This document shows positions 36,465 through 44,657 of a stretch of 64,000 nt of DNA, piece by piece. Origin of the DNA: Coriobacteriia bacterium (lineage in GTDB: Bacteria; Actinomycetota; Coriobacteriia; Anaerosomatales; Anaerosomataceae); assembly GCA_016938135.1 (NCBI GenBank), contig JAFGVD010000029.1, forward strand, positions 54,054 through 118,053. Reading direction: 5' to 3'. Positions within the stretch are counted from its first letter, which is position 1, and each line of letters begins with the position of its first letter. The position numbers and the translations under genes were made by a program. A model generated the notes under the pieces. It was given only the letters and a program-made list of their open reading frames with translations, made no database searches and was not told the origin of the DNA.

Positions 36465-38000
36465 ATGTCTCCCGCGCCGGTAGGACTCATCGTCATGGAC
36501 GGCTTCGGTCTCGCGCCCCCTGGACCGGGCAACGCTGTCGCTCTTGCGAACACTCCTAACCTGGACAGGCTCTTCGCTCGGTACCCGTGGGCGCCGGTCA
36601 AGGCGTCGGGGCTCGCCGTGGGCTTGCCTGAAGGTCAGATGGGTAACTCGGAAGTTGGTCATCTCAATATAGGTGCGGGCCGGATCGTCTATCAGGAACT
36701 GACGCGTATAGACAAGTCGATCGAAGATGGCTCGCTTCTGTCCAACGAGGTGCTCTGCAACTCGATAGACGCAGCCGTCACCGCCCACAGGGCGGTGCAC
36801 TTCATGGGCCTGCTCTCTGACGGAGGCGTGCACAGCCATCAGGAACATCTTTACGCGCTCATTCGCATGGCGGCCCAGCGTGGGGCGCGCAAGATCTACG
36901 TCCATGCATTCCTCGATGGCCGAGATGTGCCTCCTCAAAGCGGGCTTGGCTTCGTCAAGCAACTTGAGGACGTGCTGGCGGAGACCGGTGTAGGACGGAT
37001 AGCCACCGTGATGGGTCGCTACTATGCGATGGATCGTGACAATCGATGGGACCGTGTCGAACAGGCGTGGAGGGCGATTGCATTAGGGCAGGGAGTCCAC
37101 GCTTCGGATGCCCGGGAGGCTGTCAGTACATCGTACTCATCGGGTGTCACAGACGAGTTCGTTGTCCCGGTCGTGATCTGTGACGGCGATTCTCCGGTAG
37201 CTCCGCTGGTCGATGGTGACACCCTGGTCTTCTTCAACTTCCGACCGGACCGGGCACGTGAGATCACCCGTGCATTCGTCGACCCGGAATTCGAGGGTTT
37301 CTCACGCAAGGTCACGCCTGCGCTCGATTTCGTCTGCCTTACCGGCTACGACCCGACCATACTCGCGCCTGTGGCGTTCCCCAAGGAGCTTCCATGCTGC
37401 GTTATGGCCGACGTGCTGGCTGAAGCCGGACTGCGACAGCTGCACATCGCGGAGACGGAGAAGTACGCTCATGTGACGTTCTTCCTCAACGGAGGTGCCG
37501 AGCCCCCCAAGGTCGGAGAGGAGCGGGTCCTGGTTCCCAGTCCAAAGGTGCCCACCTATGATCTCCAGCCGGAGATGAGCGAGCCGGAAGTCACCCGAAG
37601 GTTGGTCGAGGCGATCGAGCAGGGGAGGGCGGACTTCTACGTGGTGAACTACGCTAACTGCGATATGGTCGGTCATACCGGCGTGCTGGACGCCGCCATC
37701 TGCGCGGTCGAGGCGGTGGATGATGGAGTCGGGCGCGTTGTGGCAGCCTTGCTCGCTAAGGGTGGATCGGTTCTCATCACCGCAGACCACGGGAATGCGG
37801 AGCAGATGCTTGAGCCGGACGGCACGAGTCCTTTCACGGCTCACACTAATACCGACGTCCCTCTCATCGCGGTCGCACCCGGTATCGTCCGCGTCCGTGA
37901 AGGCGGCGTACTTGCCGATATAGCGCCCAGCGTACTCGATCTGCTGGGTATCGATCAGCCCGAGCTGTGGACGGGTCGCTCGCTACTCGAAAGAGGCTGA
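36465..38000 (+). CDS. gpmI: 2,3-bisphosphoglycerate-independent phosphoglycerate mutase
   Basis: Interconverts 3- and 2-phosphoglycerate through a phosphoserine intermediate using two Mn ions. The 511-residue alkaline-phosphatase-fold protein has IVMDGFGLAPPG, the catalytic Ser in GQMGNSEVGHLNIGAGR, LSDGGVHSHQEHL, AFLDGRDVPPQSG, FNFRPDRAREITRAF, and the metal ligands in DMVGHTGVLDA and TADHGNAEQM with AHTNTDVPLI. It starts on the base after the tpiA stop. Many mycobacteria and streptomycetes use the dependent GpmA form instead; the independent enzyme is common in clostridia and Coriobacteriia. Confidence 0.96.
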   Translation: MSPAPVGLIVMDGFGLAPPGPGNAVALANTPNLDRLFARYPWAPVKASGLAVGLPEGQMGNSEVGHLNIGAGRIVYQELTRIDKSIEDGSLLSNEVLCNSIDAAVTAHRAVHFMGLLSDGGVHSHQEHLYALIRMAAQRGARKIYVHAFLDGRDVPPQSGLGFVKQLEDVLAETGVGRIATVMGRYYAMDRDNRWDRVEQAWRAIALGQGVHASDAREAVSTSYSSGVTDEFVVPVVICDGDSPVAPLVDGDTLVFFNFRPDRAREITRAFVDPEFEGFSRKVTPALDFVCLTGYDPTILAPVAFPKELPCCVMADVLAEAGLRQLHIAETEKYAHVTFFLNGGAEPPKVGEERVLVPSPKVPTYDLQPEMSEPEVTRRLVEAIEQGRADFYVVNYANCDMVGHTGVLDAAICAVEAVDDGVGRVVAALLAKGGSVLITADHGNAEQMLEPDGTSPFTAHTNTDVPLIAVAPGIVRVREGGVLADIAPSVLDLLGIDQPELWTGRSLLERG

Positions 38001-38022
38001 CCCCGGCCGGACGGTAGAGTGC

Positions 38023-38051
38023 TTGAGCGTCAAGGCGAGCCGCGCTATACT
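38023..38051 (+). promoter_or_regulatory. secG promoter
   Basis: TTGAGC (38023-38028) and TATACT (38046-38051) at an ideal 17-base spacing form one of the best housekeeping promoters in the window, starting transcription about 60 bases before secG. Confidence 0.7.
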
Positions 38052-38119
38052 CGGACGGCTTGTATCCCCGTTCAAGGGGACTGCTGACATACTGAACGTG
38101 CTGGATGGAGAGGTACCTC

Positions 38120-38365
38120 GTGAACGCACTTGTATATGTGGTCGTTGGAATCCATGTTATATGCTCTATTGGGCTTATAGTATTCGTTCTTTTGCATTCC
38201 GGAAAAGGCACGGGCCTTTCGTCGATGCTTGGTGGCGCGGTGCCGGCAACGGGTAGCGGTACCGGTATCATCGAGAAGAACCTGGACAGGATCACCATCG
38301 GCTTTGCCGCAGGTTACGCCGTCAGCGCGTTGATTCTTCTGGTCACCTATCGACCCGGCGTCTAG
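38120..38365 (+). CDS. secG: Preprotein translocase subunit SecG
   Basis: An 81-residue subunit of the SecYEG channel with two transmembrane helices flanking the conserved loop VLLHSGKGTGLSSMLGG. GTG at 38120 is chosen over ATG at 38105 because GGAGAGG lies six bases upstream and MNALVYVVVGIHVI is a normal SecG start. It has its own promoter and a canonical terminator, so it is a separate transcription unit after the glycolytic cluster, as in many Actinobacteria. Confidence 0.92.
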   Translation: MNALVYVVVGIHVICSIGLIVFVLLHSGKGTGLSSMLGGAVPATGSGTGIIEKNLDRITIGFAAGYAVSALILLVTYRPGV

Positions 38366-38392
38366 CCTGCCACCCCACTTCTTCTGAAGACG

Positions 38393-38420
38393 AAAACACC
38401 CGCTTCGGCGGGTGTTTTTT
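38393..38420 (+). terminator. Intrinsic terminator after secG
   Basis: ACACCCGC and GCGGGTGT form an eight-pair stem with a TTCG tetraloop, preceded by AAA and followed by TTTTT. It is the most canonical rho-independent terminator in the window and can work in both directions. Confidence 0.92.
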
Positions 38421-38511
38421 GCATTGCACGGGCATCTTCCACTATCCGCCGTGCTTGCCATTCGATGCACAATGGAACAAACTTTAGTGTCAGGTACGCG
38501 CGTTCGACGAA

Positions 38512-38537
38512 GTGGGACCCCGCGGATGCGGGTCCAC
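38512..38537 (+). promoter_or_regulatory. GC-rich hairpin in the peptide-binding-protein leader
   Basis: GTGGGACCCCGC can pair with GCGGGTCCAC around a GGAT loop, with two single-base bulges, about 100 bases before the binding-protein start. The rest of 38421-38636 shows no clear gene; a short open frame there lacks a ribosome binding site. Function of the hairpin unknown. Confidence 0.4.
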
Positions 38538-38636
38538 ATCACAATCGCGGGGAGGGATGAAGCAAGGTACTGCTGGGATGCTCAACCAAGGACTACTTGC
38601 GCAAAGAAAGCATTGATTCCGGAGGGAGGCTGAACA

Positions 38637-40298
38637 TTGTCTAGACGAATTCGTTCGATCATGGCATTGACCCTTGCGCTTGCGCTTGTCGTTTCAGTCA
38701 TGGGACTGGGCGGCTGTGCAGCAACAGACGAGGGGGACGAGGGCACTGAAGCTCCCGTCGACGGGATGCAGATGGGTGGCACGTTCAACTTCTACATCGC
38801 TGAGCCTGCATTCATCGATCCCTACAACCTGCAGGAGTCCGAAGGCACGCAGGTTGGCCAGGCCGTGTTTGACAGCCTGGTCGCTTTCGATCCGCTCACG
38901 AGCGAGGTCGTTCCTGCAGCGGCTGAGAGCTGGGAGCCCAACGCTGACGCCAGCGTATGGACTTTCAATCTGGTTCCGGGTGCCACGTTCCATGATGGCT
39001 CCCCGGTCACAGCGGCCGACTTCAAGTACGCCTGGGAGCGTATCTGCAACCCTGACAACGAGTCTGAGATTTCGTATCACCTCGCAGCCGTCATGGGCTT
39101 CGATGAGATGCAGGCCGGCGACGCCACTGAGCTCAGCGGCGTGAAGGCCATAGACGACACGACTCTTGAAGTCACGCTGCAGTATCCGTTCGCGGACTTC
39201 GCGTACGTCGTGGGTCACCCTGCGCTTGCGCCGGTTCCCATGGCTGCGGTTGAAGCTGATGCGGCTGCATTCTCCGACAAGCCGATCGGCAACGGCCCGT
39301 TCATGATGGCTGAGCCGTGGAACCACGATCAGTACATCAAGCTCGTGAAGTACGATGACTACTACGGCGACGAGCCCAATATCGATGGCATCGACTTCAA
39401 GATCTTCACCGACCAGGACACCGCGTTCCTGGAGTTCCAGGCCGGCAACGTCGACTTCGTGCCGATTCCCACCGGTCAGATCCAGTCCACGGTGGATGAG
39501 TACGGCGAGAGCCCTGACGGTTACTCCGTCAATCCTGGCGAGCAGGTATCGCTCGGTGGCGAGCAGGCGATCTACTATCTGCTCATGAACAACATCGACC
39601 CTGTTCTCAAGGACCCGAAGATCCGCGAGGCTTTGTCGCTGGCTATCAACCGCCAGGCGATCTGTGACACGGTATTCGAGGGTACGCGCGTACCCGCCTC
39701 GAGCATCGTTCCTCCCGGCATCGTCGGCCAGACCGAGGGTGACTGGCAGTACGCCAAGTACGACGTGGAAGAGGCCAAGACGGTCCTCGCCGACGCCGGC
39801 TATCCTGACGGCGAAGGTCTTCCCACGATCAAGCTTGAGTACAACACAGGCTCCGGTCATGAGGACATCCTGCAGCTCGTCCAGAACGACCTGAAGGCCA
39901 TCGGTGTCGAGTCCGAGCTGGTCGGCACAGAGTGGGCGCAGTATCTCGACAAGTTGAGTGAGAAGACGTACCAGGTCGGTCGTCTCGGCTGGATCGCCGA
40001 CTACCCGATCATGGACAACTTCCTCTATCCGCTCTTCCTGTCCTCGAGTGCTGACAACTACTCCAACTTCAGCGATTCTGCGGTGGACACGAAGCTGTCC
40101 GAAGCCCGTCAGACGATCGATGAGGCCGGACGTCTCGCGTTGTACCAGGAGATATCGAAGACCGTTGGCGATCAGGCCTCGGTCATCCCGATGTTCTACT
40201 ACCGCCACACTCGCGTCGCTTCTGATCGGGTCAACGACGGTATCTACAGCCCGAACGGCCTGTTCTACTTCGAGGGCGTTTGGCTGGACCAGCAGTAG
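38637..40298 (+). CDS. Peptide/nickel ABC transporter substrate-binding lipoprotein
   Basis: A 553-residue family 5 extracellular solute-binding protein. The signal peptide ends in the lipobox LGGC, so the mature protein is tethered to the outer face of the membrane by Cys27. The SBP_bac_5 domain contains FDSLVAFDPLTSEVVPAAAESWEP, the conserved WTFNLVPGATFHDGSPVTAADFKYAWER and IREALSLAINRQAI. It delivers oligopeptides (or nickel chelates) to the permease encoded downstream. The start is TTG with GGAGGGAGG eight bases upstream. A strong hairpin after the stop probably keeps its mRNA above that of the membrane components. Confidence 0.94.
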   Translation: MSRRIRSIMALTLALALVVSVMGLGGCAATDEGDEGTEAPVDGMQMGGTFNFYIAEPAFIDPYNLQESEGTQVGQAVFDSLVAFDPLTSEVVPAAAESWEPNADASVWTFNLVPGATFHDGSPVTAADFKYAWERICNPDNESEISYHLAAVMGFDEMQAGDATELSGVKAIDDTTLEVTLQYPFADFAYVVGHPALAPVPMAAVEADAAAFSDKPIGNGPFMMAEPWNHDQYIKLVKYDDYYGDEPNIDGIDFKIFTDQDTAFLEFQAGNVDFVPIPTGQIQSTVDEYGESPDGYSVNPGEQVSLGGEQAIYYLLMNNIDPVLKDPKIREALSLAINRQAICDTVFEGTRVPASSIVPPGIVGQTEGDWQYAKYDVEEAKTVLADAGYPDGEGLPTIKLEYNTGSGHEDILQLVQNDLKAIGVESELVGTEWAQYLDKLSEKTYQVGRLGWIADYPIMDNFLYPLFLSSSADNYSNFSDSAVDTKLSEARQTIDEAGRLALYQEISKTVGDQASVIPMFYYRHTRVASDRVNDGIYSPNGLFYFEGVWLDQQ

Positions 40299-40322
40299 GC
40301 ACGACATGTAATTGAGCGCAGA

Positions 40323-40356
40323 GGTGCCGGGGCGTCCACCCGGACGCTCCGGCACC
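40323..40356 (+). terminator. Hairpin between the binding protein and permease genes
   Basis: A 15-pair stem (GGTGCCGGGGCGTCC with GGACGCTCCGGCACC, one wobble) around an ACCC loop is followed by GGCTTTCTT. It is an imperfect terminator or 3' stabiliser, as often seen after the first gene of binding-protein-dependent operons. Confidence 0.65.
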
Positions 40357-40411
40357 GGCTTTCTTCCAAAGCTGCACACAGATCCCTTACTCATAGAGAA
40401 GCAAGGTTCCT

Positions 40412-41389
40412 ATGCTCAAGTATCTGATACGACGCGTACTGCAGATGATCCCGGTGTTTCTCGGGGTCACCATGCTGCTGTTCATACTGCGCGCCCCAGG
40501 TGTTCTGCCCGGTGACCCGGTACGGATGATCACCGGCGAACGTGCGATCTCTGATACGCTCCGGGCACAGATCGTCGAGGAGTATGGTCTTGATAGGCCG
40601 CTCCCTGAGCAGTACGTCCTCTATCTTGGCAATCTCGCGAAGGGCGATTTGGGCGACTCGTTCCAGAAGAGCCGTCCGGTAGTCGATATCCTCGCTGACA
40701 AGTTTCCCAACACCGTCAAGCTAGCGTTGGCGGCAATCGTGATCGAGGTCATCATCGGCATCTCTGCCGGTATCATATCGGCGGTGAAGCAATACTCCCT
40801 TGCCGATGTGTTGACCACGCTCTCTACGTCTATCCTGGTCGCCATCCCGGTCTTCTGGCTGGGTATGATGCTCCAGCTGTTCTTCGGCATCCTGCTCAAA
40901 CGCTGGACCGGCGACACGATCTACCTTCCTATCTCGGGCATGACGTCCAATCGTTTCCCTGATTGGGCGCATATGATCTTGCCGGCGATCACGCTGGCAT
41001 CGGTCTCCACGGCCTATGTTGCGCGGATCATGCGCAGCCAGATGCTCGAGGCCCTCGGTCAGGACTACATCAGGACGGCCGAAGCCAAGGGTCTCAGTCG
41101 CCGTGCCGTGATATGGCGTCACGCGATGAAGAACGCGATGATTCCTGTGGTCACATTCATCGGTATCGACCTCGGTGCGATGATGGCAGGGGCGATCCTT
41201 ACGGAGACCATCTTCAACTGGCCGGGAGTAGGTTATGAGATATTCGTCGCCATCGGTCAGCGTGACTGGCCCGTTGTGATGGGTGGCGTCATCTTCATCG
41301 TATTCGCAGTCATGATCGTCAACCTGCTGGTTGACCTTAGCTATGCGGTCCTTGATCCGCGAATCAGGTACGGAGGTGCTGCGGAATGA
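40412..41389 (+). CDS. Peptide ABC transporter permease (OppB/DppB type)
   Basis: A 325-residue inner-membrane permease with the family N-terminus MLKYLIRRVLQMIPVFLGVTMLLF, about six helices, a large first outer loop containing PGDPVRMITGERA, and the EAA coupling motif EALGQDYIRTAEAKGLSRRAVIWRHAMKNA. It forms the channel with the overlapping downstream permease. AAGCAAGG precedes the ATG. The stop overlaps the next start by four bases. Confidence 0.95.
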   Translation: MLKYLIRRVLQMIPVFLGVTMLLFILRAPGVLPGDPVRMITGERAISDTLRAQIVEEYGLDRPLPEQYVLYLGNLAKGDLGDSFQKSRPVVDILADKFPNTVKLALAAIVIEVIIGISAGIISAVKQYSLADVLTTLSTSILVAIPVFWLGMMLQLFFGILLKRWTGDTIYLPISGMTSNRFPDWAHMILPAITLASVSTAYVARIMRSQMLEALGQDYIRTAEAKGLSRRAVIWRHAMKNAMIPVVTFIGIDLGAMMAGAILTETIFNWPGVGYEIFVAIGQRDWPVVMGGVIFIVFAVMIVNLLVDLSYAVLDPRIRYGGAAE

Positions 41390-42405
41390 GCGACCGCGAC
41401 GACTTGCACCATGACGCGCACAATCCGCACACACATGACGAGAGTCCCGTCGACCATGGAGAGCTTCGCGATGCCGCCGGGCATTCGATCAAAGATCAAA
41501 GCCGATCGCTACCGATTCCTCCAACGGACGACATCATCACAGACGGCGGGCGGACCCTTTGGGGGGATGCCTGGTATCGGCTTCGCAAGAACAAGCTCGC
41601 TATCGCGGGCCTGATTTGGGTCATCTTCGTCATCTTGGTCACTCTTTCGGCTGACCTGTGGGTCAAACCCTACTTCGGCGATCCGCTTGCCATGGATACG
41701 ACTCTGGGCGCCAATCTGCAGCCTCCTTCGGCGGAGCACATCATGGGCACGGACAAGCTTGGTCGTGATGTCTTCGCCCGCGTCGTCTACGGCGCCCGTA
41801 TATCCCTGACAGTCGGTGTGATCGCGGTGGCGATCTCGGTCGCTATCGGGCTGATCATGGGTGCGCTGTCCGGGTATTTCGGCGGCTTCATGGACACCCT
41901 GATCATGCGAGGGGCTGACGTGTTCTTAGCCTTCCCCTATGTGCTGTTCGCCATCGCCCTGATTGCTGTATTGGGGCCGAGTTACCGTAACGTGTTCATC
42001 GCCATCGGTATCCTTGGCTGGCCATCGATCGCACGCGTGTTCCGAAGCTCGATACTCTCGGTCAAAGAGAACGAGTACATCGACGCAGCGAAGGCGATGG
42101 GGGCAGGACATATGCGCATGATCTTCCGGCACATCATGCCGAACGCGGTCGCGCCTATTATCGTCTACGGCACGATGAGCATCGGTGGTGCGATCATCAC
42201 CGAGGCAGCCCTGAGCTTCCTTGGCATGGGCGTTCAGCCGCCGACCCCCTCGTGGGGTCTGATGCTGTCAGACGCCCGCCCTCTCATGGTCCGCGCACCG
42301 TGGCTGATGCTATGGCCGGGCTTTGCGATTCTCACGACCGTTCTCGCGTTCGTCCTTATGGGCGATGGCCTGAGGGACGCACTCGACGTGAAGATGAAGG
42401 ACTAA
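41386..42405 (+). CDS. Peptide ABC transporter permease (OppC/DppC type) with His-rich N-terminus
   Basis: The 339-residue second permease has about six helices and the EAA motif EYIDAAKAMGAGHMRMIFRHIMPNA. HIMGTDKLGRDVFARVVYGARISL marks the OppC side. The first 35 residues are unusual for the family. They are hydrophilic and carry seven histidines (HH at 8-9, then 12, 15, 17, 23 and 32), which could bind metal or be a simple charged tail in the cytosol. The gene overlaps its neighbour upstream and is three bases from the ATPase downstream. Confidence 0.95.
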   Translation: MSDRDDLHHDAHNPHTHDESPVDHGELRDAAGHSIKDQSRSLPIPPTDDIITDGGRTLWGDAWYRLRKNKLAIAGLIWVIFVILVTLSADLWVKPYFGDPLAMDTTLGANLQPPSAEHIMGTDKLGRDVFARVVYGARISLTVGVIAVAISVAIGLIMGALSGYFGGFMDTLIMRGADVFLAFPYVLFAIALIAVLGPSYRNVFIAIGILGWPSIARVFRSSILSVKENEYIDAAKAMGAGHMRMIFRHIMPNAVAPIIVYGTMSIGGAIITEAALSFLGMGVQPPTPSWGLMLSDARPLMVRAPWLMLWPGFAILTTVLAFVLMGDGLRDALDVKMKD

Positions 42406-42408
42406 CCG

Positions 42409-43428
42409 ATGTCGACGCTTCTCGAAGTTCGCAACCTCAAGACACACTTCCATACACGCGACGGCGTCGTGAAGGCTGTTGACGGCGTCAATTTTAACCT
42501 TGAGCCCGGCAAGACCCTGGCAGTTGTGGGGGAGTCCGGTTCGGGCAAGTCGGTGACGGCCCTGTCGATCATGCGACTCATCCCCAAGACCACCGGGGTC
42601 ATCGGCACGGACAGTGACATCCTGTTCAAGGGCGAAAGCGTCCTTGGGATGGACGATGCCGGGGTGCGCTCGATCCGGGGCAACCGGATCGCGATGATCT
42701 TCCAAGACCCGATGACGTCGCTGAACCCGGTCTACCGGGTCGGACGCCAGATCGGGGAGTCTTTGATTCTCCACAAGGGACTCAAGAAGAAGGAAGCCGA
42801 TGAGCGGGCGGTGGAGCTGCTGGATATGGTCGGTATCCCGCATGCTGGCGAGCGTGCGAAGGACTACCCGCATCAGTTCTCCGGCGGCATGCGTCAGCGG
42901 GCGATGATCGCGATGGCGCTCGCGTGTGACCCGGATATCCTCATCGCCGACGAACCTACGACTGCACTGGATGTCACCATCCAGGCGCAGATTCTCGAGC
43001 TCATGATCGAGCTCCAGGAGCGGACGGGCACAGCCATCATCATGATCACCCACGACCTCGGTGTGGTGGCCGACATGGCCAACGAAGTGATGGTCATGTA
43101 CGCGGGCAAACAGATCGAGTACGGCACTGCGGAGGACGTCTTCTACCGTCCGCTGCATCCTTACACGTGGGGACTGCTGGAGAGCCTGCCACGACACGAT
43201 GTGTCCGAGAAGGGCATCTTGCTCCCCATCACGGGTCAACCACCGAGCCTCATCAATGTGCCTTCCGGATGCGCGTTCCATCCTCGCTGCCCGTACGCGA
43301 AAGATGTGTGCCATACCCAGGTGCCGCAACTCACGAGCATTGAAGACGGTCACAGTTCGGCGTGCTTGTTCTCCGGGGACCCCGGCTTCCGGCGGGAGAC
43401 CGCCTCGCCCTCCAGGGAGGTGGTCTGA
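42409..43428 (+). CDS. Peptide ABC transporter ATP-binding protein (OppD/DppD type)
   Basis: A 339-residue ATPase with Walker [15 protein letters not shown] near residue 40, signature [13 protein letters not shown], Walker [18 protein letters not shown], the H-loop [13 protein letters not shown], and the C-terminal oligopeptide/dipeptide extension with a four-Cys group (CAFHPRC, YAKDVC, then SACLF) that in related proteins can hold an Fe-S cluster. It pairs with the next gene to power import. Confidence 0.95.
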   Translation: MSTLLEVRNLKTHFHTRDGVVKAVDGVNFNLEPGKTLAVVGESGSGKSVTALSIMRLIPKTTGVIGTDSDILFKGESVLGMDDAGVRSIRGNRIAMIFQDPMTSLNPVYRVGRQIGESLILHKGLKKKEADERAVELLDMVGIPHAGERAKDYPHQFSGGMRQRAMIAMALACDPDILIADEPTTALDVTIQAQILELMIELQERTGTAIIMITHDLGVVADMANEVMVMYAGKQIEYGTAEDVFYRPLHPYTWGLLESLPRHDVSEKGILLPITGQPPSLINVPSGCAFHPRCPYAKDVCHTQVPQLTSIEDGHSSACLFSGDPGFRRETASPSREVV

Positions 43429-43429
43429 C

Positions 43430-44428
43430 ATGAGTGAGCTTCTGCGTGTCAACAACCTCAAGAAGTACTTCCCGGTGGAGCAGGGCTTGCTCACGTCCCG
43501 ACTGAGCCGGAAGGTGAAGGCCGTCGATGACGTCAGCTTCACCGTGAACCAGGGCGAAACTCTCGGATTGGTCGGGGAGTCCGGATGTGGTAAGTCCACG
43601 ACCGGTCGTTGTCTGATCAAGCTCCTAGTGCCCACGAGCGGCACGGTCGAGTTCGAGGACCGGGATGTCGCCAAGCTGCGCGGTCGAGACCTCAAGGCGT
43701 TTCGACGGGACGTGCAGTTCATCTTCCAGGATCCTTATGCGTCGCTCAATCCCCGTATGACCATCGGTGAGATCGTGTCAGAGCCGCTGGTCGTGCACGG
43801 TATAGGCACTAAGACCGAGCGCCGCTCCCAGGTGCAAGACCTTCTCAAGACCGTTGGTTTGAATCCCGAGCACCTCAATCGTTACCCGCACGAGTTCTCC
43901 GGCGGGCAGCGCCAGAGGATAGGTATCGCTCGTTCTTTGGCTTTGCGGCCGAAGCTGATCATCTGCGACGAACCCGTGTCTGCGCTTGACGTCTCCATCC
44001 AGGCGCAGATCGTGAACTTGCTCTCGGATCTTCAGGACGAGTTCGGGCTCACGTACGTGTTCATCGCGCATGACCTCTCAGTGGTCAGGCACATCTCGGA
44101 TCGTGTTGCCGTTATGTACCTCGGCAAGATCGTCGAACTAGGGGACTGGAAGAACCTCTACGATGCCCCGCATCATCCCTACACCCAGTCCCTGTTGTCT
44201 GCGGTGCCGGTCCCGGATCCCGAGAAGCAGAAGTCACGTTCGAGGATCATCTTGCAGGGCGATGTTCCAAGCCCGATAGACCCCCCAACCGGGTGCAGGT
44301 TCCATACTCGATGCCCTATCGCGCAGTTCCCGATATGCTCCGAGCAGGAGCCTGAGCTACGCGAAGTGGCTCCCGGCCAGCGTGCCGCGTGTCACTTCGC
44401 CAAGCCGATGCCCATCGCGCTCGGGTAG
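43430..44428 (+). CDS. Peptide ABC transporter ATP-binding protein (OppF/DppF type)
   Basis: The 332-residue second ATPase subunit begins [19 protein letters not shown]. It has Walker [15 protein letters not shown], the Q-loop [15 protein letters not shown], signature [13 protein letters not shown], Walker [18 protein letters not shown] and the H-loop [13 protein letters not shown], then the C-terminal oligopeptide extension [15 protein letters not shown]. The start at 43430 has AGGGAGGTGG upstream; the longer frame to 43199 overlaps the previous ATPase. Last gene of the transporter operon. Confidence 0.95.
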   Translation: MSELLRVNNLKKYFPVEQGLLTSRLSRKVKAVDDVSFTVNQGETLGLVGESGCGKSTTGRCLIKLLVPTSGTVEFEDRDVAKLRGRDLKAFRRDVQFIFQDPYASLNPRMTIGEIVSEPLVVHGIGTKTERRSQVQDLLKTVGLNPEHLNRYPHEFSGGQRQRIGIARSLALRPKLIICDEPVSALDVSIQAQIVNLLSDLQDEFGLTYVFIAHDLSVVRHISDRVAVMYLGKIVELGDWKNLYDAPHHPYTQSLLSAVPVPDPEKQKSRSRIILQGDVPSPIDPPTGCRFHTRCPIAQFPICSEQEPELREVAPGQRAACHFAKPMPIALG

Positions 44429-44465
44429 CAGTCGCTACGAATTTGCAGAGCCGCGCTAATCGGGC

Positions 44466-44494
44466 TAGGCAGCCGCGTGACGTATTGCTATACT
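44466..44494 (+). promoter_or_regulatory. Promoter of tRNA-Leu
   Basis: TAGGCA (44466-44471) and TATACT (44489-44494) are 17 bases apart, and the -10 carries an extended TGC. Transcription would start about 23 bases before the mature tRNA 5' end. Confidence 0.6.
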
Positions 44495-44523
44495 CACGTT
44501 CGCTGTCTCAGACAGTAGCTATC

Positions 44524-44609
44524 GTCGAAGTGGCGGAACGGCAGACGCGCTAGGTTGAGGGCCTAGTGAGGGCAACCTCGTGAGGGTTCAAATCCCTCCT
44601 TCGACACCA
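44524..44609 (+). tRNA. tRNA-Leu (anticodon GAG)
   Basis: An 86-base class II tRNA. The acceptor arms GTCGAAG and CTTCGAC pair perfectly, with discriminator A and an encoded CCA end. The anticodon stem CTAGG/CCTAG encloses TTGAGGG, giving anticodon GAG for CUC/CUU leucine codons. A long variable arm (GTGAGGGCAACCTCGTG) and the T arm AGGG-TTCAAAT-CCCT complete the fold. Confidence 0.97.
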
Positions 44610-44622
44610 AGGACTTGATGAG

Positions 44623-44650
44623 GGCGGCTCGCGAAAGCGGGTCGCCTTTT
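44623..44650 (+). terminator. Terminator between tRNA-Leu and the phosphatase gene
   Basis: GGCGGCTCGC and GCGGGTCGCC form a ten-pair stem (two wobbles) with a GAAA loop and TTTT after it. It lies eight bases from the stop of the convergent gene, so it may serve both. Confidence 0.8.
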
Positions 44651-44657
44651 CATGTCC

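Noticed and set aside
38512..38537. GTGGGACC-CCGCGG in the binding-protein leader resembles the T-box core GTGGnACCGCGG
   Set aside because: It has two extra C residues, the upstream leader is too short for a stem I with specifier loop, and the downstream gene is a peptide-binding protein. Kept only as an unexplained hairpin.
38412..38633. 73-codon open frame after the secG terminator
   Set aside because: No ribosome binding site, it starts inside the terminator tail, and its composition is not protein-like.
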